Assembly (NCBI GenBank): GCA_963725645.1
Contig: CAVRZD010000006.1
Span: 930,001-994,000 of the forward strand
Source of the DNA: JALYZC01 sp963725645
Lineage (GTDB): Bacteria; Actinomycetota; Thermoleophilia; Solirubrobacterales; Solirubrobacteraceae
DNA length: 64,000 nucleotides
Reading direction: 5' to 3'
Every line of letters starts with the position of its first letter. The first letter of the stretch is position 1. The notes beneath the pieces were generated by a model. The model ran no database searches. It had not been told where the DNA came from and was given only the letters and a program-made list of their open reading frames with translations. Below, one piece after another: positions 9,065 through 18,010 of the stretch. A program made the position numbers and the translations under genes.

Positions 9065-10636
9065 ATGCTCGACCGCGCGCTGCAGTGGGCCTACGCGCGC
9101 TGGGGCGCGCGGTATCCGAAGACCGCGCTGGCGATCCAGTTCCAGGCGTCGCATCTCGTCGTGCTGGCGGGCGTCGCGCTCCTCACGATCTACGAGCCGA
9201 TGAGCGAGGCGGCGTTCCTCCGCATCTGCGTGGTCACCCAGGTCCTCGTCCTGCTCGACAACGTGGTGGCCCTCAAGCTCGTGTACCGCCTCCTGCGCCC
9301 GGTGCGCGCGTGGCTGAGCGGAAACCGCAACATGGATCAGACGGTGGTGGCCTGGCGCGCACTGGTGGACATGCCGTCGGAGTTCGTACGCCGCCACTGG
9401 CCGTTCCCGGTCTTTCTCAACACGATCCCGGCGTGCGTCTACATCACGGCCGAGCTGGGGTTGGCGGCCTCCTCGTTCTTCGCCCTGCTGGCCGGCGCGC
9501 TGGTGGTCATCGCCTACGGCGTGATGCTGCGGTTCTTCGCCACCGAGCTGATCCTGCGCCCGGTGGTGCGCGACGTGGCAGGCGCGCTGCCGGACGGCGC
9601 GGCGCTCCCTCCGGCGGGGCTGTCCCTGCGCGTGAAGCTGCTCGCCGGCGTGCCGCTGATCAGCGTCATCACCGGCGTCGTGGTCGCGGGCCTGTCCACC
9701 AACGGGCACGCCAAGCTGTCCGACCTCGGGCTCGAGGTGATCGTCGCGGTGGCCGTGGCCCTGACGCTCGGGTTCGAGCTGACGCTGCTCCTCGTACGCG
9801 CGATCCTCGGCCCGATCGACGACCTGCGCGCGGCCACGCGACGACTGGGCCGCGGCGACCTCGCGGCCCGCGTTCCGGTGCTCTCGAGCGACGAGACGGG
9901 TGCCCTGACCCAGTCGTTCAACCTCGCGATCGCCGGGCTCCAGGAGCGCGAGCGCCTGCGCGAGGCGTTCGGCACCTACGTCGATCCCGAGGTCGCCACC
10001 CGGGTCGCGGCGGAGGGCGCGGTGCTTCAGGGCGACGACGTCGAGGTCTCCGTGCTCTTCCTGGACATCCGCGACTTCACCGCGTTCGCCGAGCGCTCGA
10101 GCGCCCGCGAGGTGGTTGCGACGCTCAACCGCTTCTGGGAGCTGGTGGTGCCGGTGGTCAGCGACCGCGGCGGCCACGCCAACAAGTTCATCGGCGACGG
10201 GCTCCTGGCCGTGTTCGGCGCACCGGAGCGCTATGACGACCACGCCGACCGCGCGGTGGGGGCCGGGATCGACATCGTGCGCCGCGTGCGCACCGAGTAC
10301 GCCGGCGAGGTGCGCGTCGGGGTCGGCGTCAACTCCGGACCCGTCGTGGCGGGCACGATCGGCGGTGGCGGCCGCCTCGAGTTCACGGTCATCGGGGACA
10401 CGGTCAACACGGCGGCGCGCGTCGAGCGGGTCACGCGAACGACCGGCCGCGACATGCTCGTCACGCAGGCGACCTGCGCGCTGTTGGCCCGCGACCACGG
10501 CGGCTTCGAGGAGTGCGAGCGCGTGGACCTGAAGGGCAAGACCGAGGAGGTGCGGTTGTACTCGCCCACCGTCCTCGGCGTCGCCGACTACTCGACCACG
10601 CCGGCCGCGACCCGTGCGGCCGCGACGTCGGAATAG
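9065..10636 (+). CDS. membrane adenylate cyclase (class III) with HAMP domain
   Basis: 523 aa. The N-terminal half holds several membrane helices (about residues 35-55, 60-85, 118-160, 190-245), then a HAMP linker (ILGPIDDLRAATRRLGRGDLAARVPV). The class III catalytic domain spans about 325-500. Visible catalytic elements are the metal Asp in VLFLDIRDFTAF, the base-specifying Lys and second metal Asp in NKFIGDGLLAVFG, the Thr/Asp of FTVIGDTVN, and the Asn and Arg of VNTAARVE. All key residues are present, so it should make cAMP. The periplasmic or membrane signal it senses is unknown. Confidence 0.92.
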   Translation: MLDRALQWAYARWGARYPKTALAIQFQASHLVVLAGVALLTIYEPMSEAAFLRICVVTQVLVLLDNVVALKLVYRLLRPVRAWLSGNRNMDQTVVAWRALVDMPSEFVRRHWPFPVFLNTIPACVYITAELGLAASSFFALLAGALVVIAYGVMLRFFATELILRPVVRDVAGALPDGAALPPAGLSLRVKLLAGVPLISVITGVVVAGLSTNGHAKLSDLGLEVIVAVAVALTLGFELTLLLVRAILGPIDDLRAATRRLGRGDLAARVPVLSSDETGALTQSFNLAIAGLQERERLREAFGTYVDPEVATRVAAEGAVLQGDDVEVSVLFLDIRDFTAFAERSSAREVVATLNRFWELVVPVVSDRGGHANKFIGDGLLAVFGAPERYDDHADRAVGAGIDIVRRVRTEYAGEVRVGVGVNSGPVVAGTIGGGGRLEFTVIGDTVNTAARVERVTRTTGRDMLVTQATCALLARDHGGFEECERVDLKGKTEEVRLYSPTVLGVADYSTTPAATRAAATSE

Positions 10637-10690
10637 CCGCCGCCGACCTGGCATGAATTCGCGCAGGTCCCACCACCGACAGGAGGCCCG

Positions 10691-11515
10691 ATGCCCGAGA
10701 AGGTGCTGTACGAGAAGCGCGACCGGATCGCCTACGTCACGCTCAACCGGCCCGAGGCCCGCAACGCGATCGACCCCGAGACGCAGGACCTCCTGGTGGC
10801 GACCTGGACGGACTTCCGCGACGACGACGCCGTCGACGTGGCGATCCTCACCGGCGCAGGGGATGCCTTCTGCGCCGGCGCCGATCTGAAGACCTACATC
10901 CCGCCGATCATGAAGGACGCCACGCCTGCGCGGATCCGCGAGATCGTCGAGCTGGGCTTCGGCGGCTTCACGCGCGGGCTGCACCGGATCTACAAGCCGA
11001 TCATCGGCGCGGTGAACGGCTGGGCGCTGGCGGGCGGGCTCGAGCAGGCGCTGGCCTGCGACATCCGGATCGCCTCCGAACGCGCGATGTTCGGCTCGTT
11101 CGAGGCACGGCGCGGCTACCACCACGGCGACGGCGGCATCGTGCGGCTGGTGAACACCTGCGGCACCGGCGTGGCGCTGCAGATGCTGCTCACCGCGGAG
11201 CCGATCGACGCGGAGCAGGCGCTGCGCTGCAACCTCGTCTCGCGCGTGGTCCCGCACGAGCAGCTGATGGAGGAGGCGGAGCGCACCGCCCATCAGATCC
11301 TGCGCAACAGCCAGCGCGCGGTGCGCTCGGCGAAGGAGACGATCCTCGAGGTGGTCGGGAAGCCGCTCGACGACCAGCTGCGGACCGAGGCCTGGAACGC
11401 CTACACGTGCGCCGACCCCGCGGAGACGCTCGGGCTGCTCCAGCGCTTCTACGAGAAGACCGATGCCGGCCGCGCGGGCGAGCACGCCACCGCCCTGGAG
11501 GGCGAGCACGGATGA
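10691..11515 (+). CDS. enoyl-CoA hydratase/isomerase family protein
   Basis: 274-aa crotonase-fold enzyme. VTLNRPEARNAID opens the fold. The oxyanion-hole loops are GDAFCAGADLKTYI and NGWALAGGLEQALACDIRIAS. The second catalytic stretch FGSFEARRGYHHGDGGI differs from classical hydratases (no PEVxLGL), so the exact reaction (hydratase, isomerase or hydrolase) is open. AGGAGG lies 4 nt before the ATG. The stop overlaps the start of the SDR gene (ATGA at 11512-11515), pointing to a two-gene fatty-acid or aromatic acyl-CoA degradation operon. Confidence 0.88.
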   Translation: MPEKVLYEKRDRIAYVTLNRPEARNAIDPETQDLLVATWTDFRDDDAVDVAILTGAGDAFCAGADLKTYIPPIMKDATPARIREIVELGFGGFTRGLHRIYKPIIGAVNGWALAGGLEQALACDIRIASERAMFGSFEARRGYHHGDGGIVRLVNTCGTGVALQMLLTAEPIDAEQALRCNLVSRVVPHEQLMEEAERTAHQILRNSQRAVRSAKETILEVVGKPLDDQLRTEAWNAYTCADPAETLGLLQRFYEKTDAGRAGEHATALEGEHG

Positions 11516-12201
11516 AGGCCCTCGTCACCGGCGCCGCGCGCGGCATCGGGGCGGCGATCGCCGAGCGCCTGCGCGCGGACGGGATGGACGTCGTGACGCT
11601 GGACCGCGCGGAGGGCTGCGACCTGCGCGTCGATCTCGCCGAGGACGAGGTGCCGCCGCTGGACGACGTCGACGTGTGCGTGTCCAACGCGGCGATCACC
11701 GACACGGTCGCCCCGGCGCATCGCATGAGCGCCGAGCAGTGGGAGCGGGACCTGGCGGTCAACCTGTCCGGCGCGTTCCACGTCGTGCAGGCCTGCCTGC
11801 CGGGAATGCGCGAGCGGCGCTACGGGCGCATCGTCGTGATCTCCAGCGGCGCGGCGCGGAGCGGGCTGCCGGGCCAGGTGGCCTACGCCGCGTCCAAGGC
11901 CGGGCTGCTGGGGATGGTGAGGACCGTGGCCGCCGAGAACGTCGGGCGCGGGATCGCGGTCAACGCGGTGCTTCCGGGCATGGTTGCAACGGAGAAGGTG
12001 CGCGCGATGCCCGCCGACGTGCTCGAGCGCGTGCGGGCCGCGCTGCCCGCGCGGCGCATGGCCGAGCCCGACGAGGTCGCCGCGCTGGTCGCCTTCCTCG
12101 CCTCCCGCGACGCTGGATACGTCACGGGCGAGGCGATCGGGATCGACGGCGGCCTCTCGCTGTCGACGATGTCGCTGGGCTCGGAGCGTCGCGAGGGCTA
12201 G
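11512..12201 (+). CDS. short-chain dehydrogenase/reductase
   Basis: 229-aa Rossmann-fold oxidoreductase. The NAD(P)-binding TGAARGIGAAIAERL is at residues 6-20, VSNAA matches the NAG motif, the catalytic Ser is in VVISSGAARSG and Tyr-x3-Lys is in YAASKAG. The C-terminus carries the FabG-like GYVTGEAIGIDGGLS. It is translationally coupled to the enoyl-CoA hydratase upstream, so a 3-hydroxyacyl or related intermediate is the likely substrate. That is inference; the family is too broad to name a substrate. Confidence 0.9.
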   Translation: MKALVTGAARGIGAAIAERLRADGMDVVTLDRAEGCDLRVDLAEDEVPPLDDVDVCVSNAAITDTVAPAHRMSAEQWERDLAVNLSGAFHVVQACLPGMRERRYGRIVVISSGAARSGLPGQVAYAASKAGLLGMVRTVAAENVGRGIAVNAVLPGMVATEKVRAMPADVLERVRAALPARRMAEPDEVAALVAFLASRDAGYVTGEAIGIDGGLSLSTMSLGSERREG

Positions 12202-12216
12202 GCGCGGGCGGCGCCG

Positions 12217-12414
12217 CTAGGGCTTGACCAGGCCGGCGAGGATCATCGCGTCCATCGCGCCGCGCTCGTCGGACGGGTCCGCGTCGGCGGGGTAGGCGAC
12301 GAGCGGGTACGAGCTGCCCACCTCGGCGACGAGGGAGTCGAGGTCGGTCAGCGCGCCCAGGGGCGACGCGGTCAGCGGGGGCTGGTCGATGGCGGTGGCG
12401 TACGGATCGGTCAT
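12217..12414 (-). CDS. small hypothetical protein, 65 aa
   Basis: Short acidic protein (MTDPYATAIDQ... ending AMDAMILAGLVKP). ATG 12414 is chosen because AGAGGA sits 7 nt upstream; a GTG two codons earlier is also in frame. There is no signal peptide, membrane helix or known motif. It lies between the SDR gene and a divergent ThDP enzyme. Codon use resembles its neighbours and it sits in a real RBS context, but the function is unknown. Confidence 0.5.
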   Translation of the reverse strand: MTDPYATAIDQPPLTASPLGALTDLDSLVAEVGSSYPLVAYPADADPSDERGAMDAMILAGLVKP

Positions 12415-12483
12415 GGCCACATCCTCTCGGTCGCGTTCGCTCGAGACATCACCCTAGCTCGCGGCATCAGTCCCGAGTAAACG

Positions 12484-12519
12484 GTGTGTGACCCGTGTGT
12501 GACGAAGCTGCAATACCAT
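12484..12519 (+). promoter_or_regulatory. promoter of the ThDP enzyme with an 11-bp-period direct repeat
   Basis: GTGTGTGAC occurs twice (12484-12492 and 12495-12503), one helical turn apart, just upstream of a TACCAT -10 box (12514-12519). The box lies 8 nt before GTG 12528. The repeat falls over the expected -35 region, as an activator or repressor half-site pair would. No regulator can be named. Confidence 0.35.
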
Positions 12520-12527
12520 CGCGCGCG

Positions 12528-14180
12528 GTGTCCACCGAGACCGCGACCGAGCAGACCCAGGCCCACGGCGGGCGGTTGATCGCCCAGCGCCTCAAGGCTG
12601 CGGGCGTGAGCAGGCTGTTCACCCTCTCGGGTGGCCATCTGTTCTCGATCTTCGACGGCTGCCGCGCCGAGGGGATCGACCTCGTCGACGTGCGCCACGA
12701 GTCCACCGCCGCCTTCGCCGCCGAGGGTTGGGCGAAGGTCACCCGTGAGCCGGGGGTCGCCGCGCTGACCGCCGGGCCCGGCGTGACCAACGGCATGAGC
12801 GCGCTCGCGTCCGCGCAGCAGAACAACTCCCCGATGCTCGTGCTGGGCGGGCGCGCGCCGCAGATGCGCTGGGGGCAGGGGTCGCTGCAGGAGATCGACC
12901 ACGTGCCGTTCGTGCGCCCGCTGACGAAGCTCGCCGCCACGCCGGAGACCACCGCCGAGATCCCCGACCTCGTCGACGAGGCGCTGGCGACGGCGCTGCG
13001 TCCGCACTCCGGCCCCACGTTCGTGGACTTCCCGCTCGACCTCGTCTTCATGGAGGGCGGGGCGCCCGCAGGGCCGCCCGAGCTCCCCGACCCGGCGGCG
13101 GGGCCGCCGGCGGACGCGACGGAGATCGACCGCGCCGCGGCGCTACTGCGCGACGCCGAGCGCCCCGTCGTGATGGCGGGGACCAACCTCTACTGGGGCC
13201 ACGGCGAGGACGCGCTCCTGCGCTTGGTCGACGCGCTCGGGATCCCGGTCTTCCTCAATGGCCTGGCCCGTGGCTGCGTGCCGGCGGACCACGGGCTGTT
13301 CTTCTCCCGCGCGCGCTCGACGGGCCTGAAGGGCGCCGACGTGGCGGTGGTCGTGGGCGTGCCGATGGACTTCCGCCTCGGCTTCGGGGCCTCGCTGGGC
13401 GAGGACACCGAGATCGTCGTGGTCGACGTCGCCGAGCCGAGCCGCCCGCACCCGCGTCCGGTCGCCGCCGAGTGCTACGGGGCGCTCCCGGCGACGCTCG
13501 ACGCGCTCCGCGCGGGCGCCGGCGACGGCCAGGACACCGGCCCATGGCTCGAGGAGCTGCGGGCGGACGAGGGCGAGAGGCGGGCCGGCGAGCGTGCGGA
13601 GCTGGAGGACGACCGGGTGCCGCTGCACCCGTTGCGCGTGTACGGCGAGCTGCGCGAGGTCCTCGACCGCGACGCCGTGATCGTCTGCGACGGGGGCGAC
13701 TTCGTCTCCTACGCCGGGCGGGTCATCGACTCCTTCGAGCCCGGCTGCTGGCTGGACCCGGGCCCGTACGGATGCCTCGGGACCGGCCCCGGGTACGCGC
13801 TGGCGGCGAAGCTCGCGCATCCGGACCGCCAGGTCGTGCTGCTGCTCGGCGACGGCGCCTTCGGGTTCGCGGGGATGGAGTACGACACGCTCGCCCGCCA
13901 CGGGGTCAACGTCGTCGGCGTCATGGGCAACAACGGCATCTGGGGGCTCGAGCACCACCCGATGACGTTCCTGTACGGCTATTCGGTGGCCGCCGAGCTG
14001 CGGCCGGAGACGCGCTACGACCAAGTGGTCGAGGCGCTCGGCGGGCATGGTGAGCTGGTGCGAACTCCCGAGGAGCTCCGCCCCGCGCTGGAGCGCGCGT
14101 TCGCCGCCGGGGTCCCGGCGCTCGTCAACGCGCTCACCGACCCGAGCGTGGCCTACCCGCGCAAGTCAAATCTCGCCTGA
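12528..14180 (+). CDS. thiamine-diphosphate enzyme, acetolactate synthase-like
   Basis: About 550 aa with the three-domain ThDP fold. The N-terminal PYR domain has the cofactor-activating Glu in VRHESTAAFAAEGWAKV and the GPGVTNGMSALASA loop. The central domain follows from about residue 200. The PP domain has the Mg/ThDP motif GDGAFGFAGMEYDTL...GNNGIWGLEHHP. GTG 12528 (MSTETATEQ) is preferred over the earlier in-frame GTG at 12495 because the TACCAT -10 box lies between them. The family also covers sulfoacetaldehyde acetyltransferase and oxalyl-CoA decarboxylase-like enzymes. With no small ALS subunit next to it, a catabolic role is as likely as branched-chain amino-acid synthesis. Confidence 0.82.
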   Translation: MSTETATEQTQAHGGRLIAQRLKAAGVSRLFTLSGGHLFSIFDGCRAEGIDLVDVRHESTAAFAAEGWAKVTREPGVAALTAGPGVTNGMSALASAQQNNSPMLVLGGRAPQMRWGQGSLQEIDHVPFVRPLTKLAATPETTAEIPDLVDEALATALRPHSGPTFVDFPLDLVFMEGGAPAGPPELPDPAAGPPADATEIDRAAALLRDAERPVVMAGTNLYWGHGEDALLRLVDALGIPVFLNGLARGCVPADHGLFFSRARSTGLKGADVAVVVGVPMDFRLGFGASLGEDTEIVVVDVAEPSRPHPRPVAAECYGALPATLDALRAGAGDGQDTGPWLEELRADEGERRAGERAELEDDRVPLHPLRVYGELREVLDRDAVIVCDGGDFVSYAGRVIDSFEPGCWLDPGPYGCLGTGPGYALAAKLAHPDRQVVLLLGDGAFGFAGMEYDTLARHGVNVVGVMGNNGIWGLEHHPMTFLYGYSVAAELRPETRYDQVVEALGGHGELVRTPEELRPALERAFAAGVPALVNALTDPSVAYPRKSNLA

Positions 14181-14203
14181 CGGGCGGCCCTGAAATAGGA
14201 AAA

Positions 14204-14223
14204 CCGCCCGACGAGTCGGGCGG
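14204..14223 (+). terminator. hairpin after the ThDP-enzyme gene; rest of 14181-14450 without a gene
   Basis: CCGCCCGAC and GTCGGGCGG pair almost without a loop, 24 nt past the TGA at 14178-14180. No T-run follows, as is common in very G+C-rich actinobacteria. The remaining 230 bp up to the convergent Ppx gene hold no convincing ORF or RNA gene; the sequence is noticeably less G+C-rich towards 14330-14450. Confidence 0.5.
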
Positions 14224-14450
14224 CTTCCCAAAGTGGCCCCGTCAGGACGGGCAGGGGTACGTGCCATGAAGGGGCCGGGTTCGACGGTTCGAGCGGCGGG
14301 AGGCGCCGATTCGATGCGGCTTCGCCCGAACCTATGAGCCCAGATAGGAGGGAACTGTGTTGGCAGCACCCTCTAACCCGGACGTCCGCAGTATGACCGA
14401 CGCGGTGCTGGAAGGCCAATCGAACATCCGTCTAGTCGAATTGACATCGA

Positions 14451-15383
14451 TCAATCGGAGGACGCCTGGCGCGCCCGCGCGATCGCGGCCCCCCACAGGA
14501 TGTCGCGCTCGGAGACCTCGGCGCGGTCGAGGCCGAACGCGCGCAGCGCCTCCAAGAGGATCGCGACCCCGGCGACGATCGTCGGCGCGCGGTCGGGGTG
14601 CAGCCCGACGACGGTGCGGCGCTCGGCCAACGGCATTGCGGCCAGGCGGGCGAGCAGCAGCTCGAGATCGCCGCGCTCGAGCACGTAGCCCTCGACGCGG
14701 TTGGGGTCGTAGGGATCGAGCTCCTGGGCGATCGCGGCGCACGACGTCGCGGTCCCGGCGACGCCGACGGCCGCGGCGACCCGGCCTCGGATCTCCACGG
14801 GAACGTCGGCGCCGAGGATTTCCCGCACGGCGTCCCCGAGCGCGCGCAGTTCGGTGGGCGTCGGCGGATCGGAGTGCAGGTGGCGCTCGGTCTGCCGTAC
14901 GACCCCGGCCTGGGTCGAGACGTCGAAGTCCACGTTCCCGCCGCGCCCGACGACGAACTCGGTCGAGCCGCCGCCGATGTCGATCACCAGCAGCGAGCCG
15001 TCGGGAGGGTCGGTTCGCCCGGCGGTCGCGCCCAGGAAGGTCAGACGCGCCTCCTCTTCGCCCGGGATCGTGCGGACGTCGAGATCGAAGCGCGTGCGCA
15101 CGAGCTCGGTGAACTCAGCGCCGTTCTCGGCATCGCGCACCGCGCTGGTGAGCACGCCGGTGGTTGCGTCGCAGCCCTCCCGCCGGATCGCGGCGTGGTA
15201 GGCGTCGAGCGTGTCCAGTACCCGCCGCATCGGCGCATCGGCGAGCCGGCCGGTGGCGTCGACCCCCTCGCCCAGACGCGTGACCTCCGAGCGCCGCTCG
15301 ACCTCGTGCACGCGGCCGTCGGCCACGTCGGCGATCAGCAGCCGGGTGGAGTTGGTGCCGATGTCGACCACGCCCACGCGCAC
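14451..15383 (-). CDS. Ppx/GppA family exopolyphosphatase
   Basis: 310-aa ASKHA-fold phosphatase that removes phosphate from polyphosphate or pppGpp. The N-terminal phosphate loop is VGVVDIGTNSTRLLIADV. The second loop and ADP-like site are in LVIDIGGGSTEFVVGRG, and the catalytic Glu is expected in the TGVLTSAVRDAENGAEF region. It has the short single-module length typical of actinobacterial Ppx1/Ppx2. GTG 15383 is chosen because a TACGAT -10 box sits 8 nt upstream; the longer open frame lacks any other start near the conserved first strand. Confidence 0.9.
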   Translation of the reverse strand: MRVGVVDIGTNSTRLLIADVADGRVHEVERRSEVTRLGEGVDATGRLADAPMRRVLDTLDAYHAAIRREGCDATTGVLTSAVRDAENGAEFTELVRTRFDLDVRTIPGEEEARLTFLGATAGRTDPPDGSLLVIDIGGGSTEFVVGRGGNVDFDVSTQAGVVRQTERHLHSDPPTPTELRALGDAVREILGADVPVEIRGRVAAAVGVAGTATSCAAIAQELDPYDPNRVEGYVLERGDLELLLARLAAMPLAERRTVVGLHPDRAPTIVAGVAILLEALRAFGLDRAEVSERDILWGAAIARARQASSD

Positions 15384-15391
15384 GGCGGCGG

Positions 15392-15397
15392 ATCGTA
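15392..15397 (-). promoter_or_regulatory. -10 box TACGAT (minus strand) for the Ppx gene
   Basis: TACGAT on the minus strand ends 8 nt before GTG 15383. It supports that start and suggests a leaderless transcript. Confidence 0.45.
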
Positions 15398-15448
15398 GTG
15401 TGCGACCGGTGCTCAAGGCGCGCCGCGGCGATGCCGACCCGCTAAGGA

Positions 15449-16962
15449 GTGCCCGCCGTTGCCGCACCCGCCTGTCCGACCAACGCGCACGAGATCAAGA
15501 CGCTCGTGCTCTCGCGGCATCCGGCGATCGCGATCGAGACTCCCGAGGAGGAGCGAGCCGATGCGGCCCTCGCCGCGGTGGCCGCGGACACCGGGCTGAC
15601 GCCGTTCGAGTGGACCGTGACGCGCGGGCTCGTGCGCCAGCCGGGCACGGCGCCGGTCTACGGCACGCAGGAGGCGGGGCAGATGCTGGCCTCGATCGCC
15701 GATCTCGGCGTCGAGGGGTTGTTCGTGCTCAAGGACTTCGCCGCACAGCTCGCGACGCCGGCCGTGTCACGCGCGTTTCGCGAGCTGCTCGAGCGCTTTG
15801 CCGGCCCGGGCCGCCTGTCGACGATCGTCCTGGTGGGCGCCAGCCTCGAGCTGCCGGCCGAGGTCGACGCGCAGGTGGTCCGCTACGAGCTGCGCCTCCC
15901 CGATCGCGGCGAGTACCGCGCCGCGATCGCGGCCGTGGTGGAGTCGCTGCAGGCCAACCGTCGCGCCGAGGTCGCGCTCGAGCCGGCCGACTATGACGAC
16001 TTCGCCGCCGCCCTCTCGGGCCTGGGGATCAACCAGGCGCGCCAGGCCGTCGCGCAGGTGGCGATCGAGGACGGGCACCTGGGCCGCGACGACCTCTCGA
16101 AGATCGTCGACCTCAAGGCCCGCGCGCTGCGCGACGACGCGCTGCTCGAGTACTTCCCGCCCGCCGACAATCGTTTCGAGCTCGGCGGCTTCGCCGGGCT
16201 CGAGCGCTGGCTCGACCGCGCGCGCGTCGCCTTCACGGCGGAGGCGGCGCAGCTCAACCTGACGCCACCGCGGGGCGTGATGTTCGTCGGCGTGCAGGGC
16301 TGCGGCAAGTCGCTCGCCGCCAAGGTGATCGCGCGGCGCTGGGAGCTGCCGCTGCTCAAGCTCGACGCCGGGCGCCTGTACGACAAGTTCGTCGGCGAGT
16401 CCGAGCGCAACTTCAGGCGCGCGACCGCCGCGGCCGAGGCGATGTCGCCCTGCGTGCTGTGGATCGACGAGATCGAGAAGGGCCTCGCCACCGGCGGCGG
16501 CGGGGACGCCGACGGCGGCCTGTCGAAGCGGCTGTTCGGCTCATTCCTGACGTGGCTGCAGGAGAAGCGGGCGGAGGTCTTCGTTGTCGCGACGGCGAAT
16601 CGATTTCCGCCCTGCCGCCGGAGCTGCTGCGCAAGGGCCGCTTCGACGAGGTCTTCTTCGTCGACCTGCCCGACGCGGCCGAGCGCGAGTCGATCCTGCG
16701 CATCCACCTCAGGCTGCGCAAGCAGGACCCCGACGCGCTCGACGTCGCCCGCGTCGCCGCGGGCACCGACGGATTCAGCGGCGCCGAGCTCGAGCAGGTC
16801 GTGATCTCCGCGCTGCTGCGGGCGCTGCAGGAACAGCGCCCGCTCGACGCGGACATGCTCGTGGCGGAGGCGGGCGCGACTGTTCCGCTGTCGGTGTCGC
16901 GGCGCGAGGACGTCGAGCGCCTGCGCACCACGGCGGCCGAGCGCTTCGTACCGGTGCGGTAG
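15449..16962 (+). CDS. AAA+ ATPase (Ycf46-like), frameshifted near 16599
   Basis: About 504 aa when read across the shift. The N-terminal half (LSRHPAIAIETPEEERA) resembles Ycf46/FtsH-like AAA proteins of unknown role. The ATPase core has Walker A GVQGCGKSLAAK, pore loop LYDKFVGESERNFR, Walker B VLWIDEIEKG and the Arg-finger region LLRKGRFDEVFF. The reading frame breaks at VVATAN (about 16599). Adding one base gives ATANSISALPPELLRKGRFDE, so a single-base loss is likely. The GTG start overlaps its own AAGGAG-like sequence, so the start is uncertain. Cytoplasmic; substrate unknown. Confidence 0.8.
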
Positions 16963-16967
16963 CCGGG

Positions 16968-18008
16968 CTAGCCGAGCACCAGCTCGGCGGCCTGGCGCAC
17001 GATCGTCGCGTCGCCGCCGATCAGCAGCGTCGTCGCGATCGACTCGCGCCACGCCTCGAGGTCGTGGCGGACCTTGTCGGCCGGCCCGATCAGCGCCAGC
17101 TCCTCCACGAGCTCCGTCGGGACCGCCGCGGCGGCCTCGTCCTTCTTGCCGTCGAGGTAGAGGTCCTGGATGCGCTTGGCCTCGTCGGCGTAGCCCATGC
17201 GCACCGCCACGTCGTGGTGGAAGTTGCGCCCGCGCGCGCCCATGCCGCCGAAGTACAGCGCGTACATCGGGCGCAGCATGTCGGCCGCCTGCTCGACGTC
17301 GTCGTGGACGATCAGCGGCACGGTGGCGGCGACCTCGAAGTCGTCGAAGGAGCGGCGCGCGCCGTCGCGGGCGAACCCCTCGGCCAGCGCGTCGCGGTAG
17401 AAGGCCTCGTGCGCGGGCGAGAAGAACAGCGCCAGCCAGCCGTCGCAGAGCTCGCCGGCGAGCGCGACGTTCTTCGGACCCTCGGCGCCGAGGAAGATCG
17501 GGATCTCCTCGCGCACCGGATGCAGGGTGGACTTCAGCGGCTTGCCGAGCCCCGTGCCGTCGGGGTAGGGGAGCGGGTAGTGCGGGCCCGGCGCCGTCAC
17601 GCGGTCCTTCCGCGCCACGATGTCGCGCACGATCGAGACGTACTCGCGGGTGCGCGCGAGCGGCTTGGCGAACGGCTGGCCGTACCAGCCCTCCACGACC
17701 TGTGGGCCCGACACGCCGATGCCGAGGATGAAGCGCCCGCCGGAGAGGTGGTCCATCGTCATCGCCGCCATCGCCGTCGCGGCCGGCGTCCGCGCCGACA
17801 TCTGCACCAGCGCGGTGCCGAGCCGGAGCTTCGAGGTGGCCGCGCCCCACCACGCCAGCGGGGTGAGCACGTCGGAGCCGTAGGCCTCCGCGGTCCACAG
17901 CGAGTCGAATCCCAGCCGCTCGGCCTCGGCCACGGTCTCGTCGATGCCCGGCGGCGGGCCGGAGCTCCAGTAGCCGGTGTTCAGTCCGAGCTTGAGGTCG
18001 CGCGCCAT
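16968..18008 (-). CDS. LLM-class F420-dependent oxidoreductase
   Basis: 346-aa luciferase-like TIM-barrel flavin/F420 enzyme. LKLGLNTGYWSSGPPPG, RLGFDSLWTAEAYGSDVLTPLAWWGAAT, and DHLSGGRFILGIGVSGPQVVEGWYG are the usual family landmarks. It starts 2 nt after the stop of the 2-hydroxyacid dehydrogenase, so the two form an operon. Such proteins reduce or oxidise small organics with F420H2, as seen in many actinobacteria. The specific substrate cannot be read from sequence. Confidence 0.9.
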   Translation of the reverse strand: MARDLKLGLNTGYWSSGPPPGIDETVAEAERLGFDSLWTAEAYGSDVLTPLAWWGAATSKLRLGTALVQMSARTPAATAMAAMTMDHLSGGRFILGIGVSGPQVVEGWYGQPFAKPLARTREYVSIVRDIVARKDRVTAPGPHYPLPYPDGTGLGKPLKSTLHPVREEIPIFLGAEGPKNVALAGELCDGWLALFFSPAHEAFYRDALAEGFARDGARRSFDDFEVAATVPLIVHDDVEQAADMLRPMYALYFGGMGARGRNFHHDVAVRMGYADEAKRIQDLYLDGKKDEAAAAVPTELVEELALIGPADKVRHDLEAWRESIATTLLIGGDATIVRQAAELVLG

Positions 18009-18010
18009 GG

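Noticed and set aside
6146..11509. A minus-strand open frame of 1787 codons opposite the phosphoesterase, cyclase and hydratase genes
   Set aside because: Its residues are Arg/Ala/Gly/Val/Asp-rich without motifs, and it mirrors three well-supported plus-strand genes; high G+C makes such antisense frames common.
14267..14330. tmRNA-like string (GGGGCCGGGTTCGACGG)
   Set aside because: No tag-peptide frame, no matching 3' acceptor half downstream before the Ppx gene, so the match is to a short common motif only.
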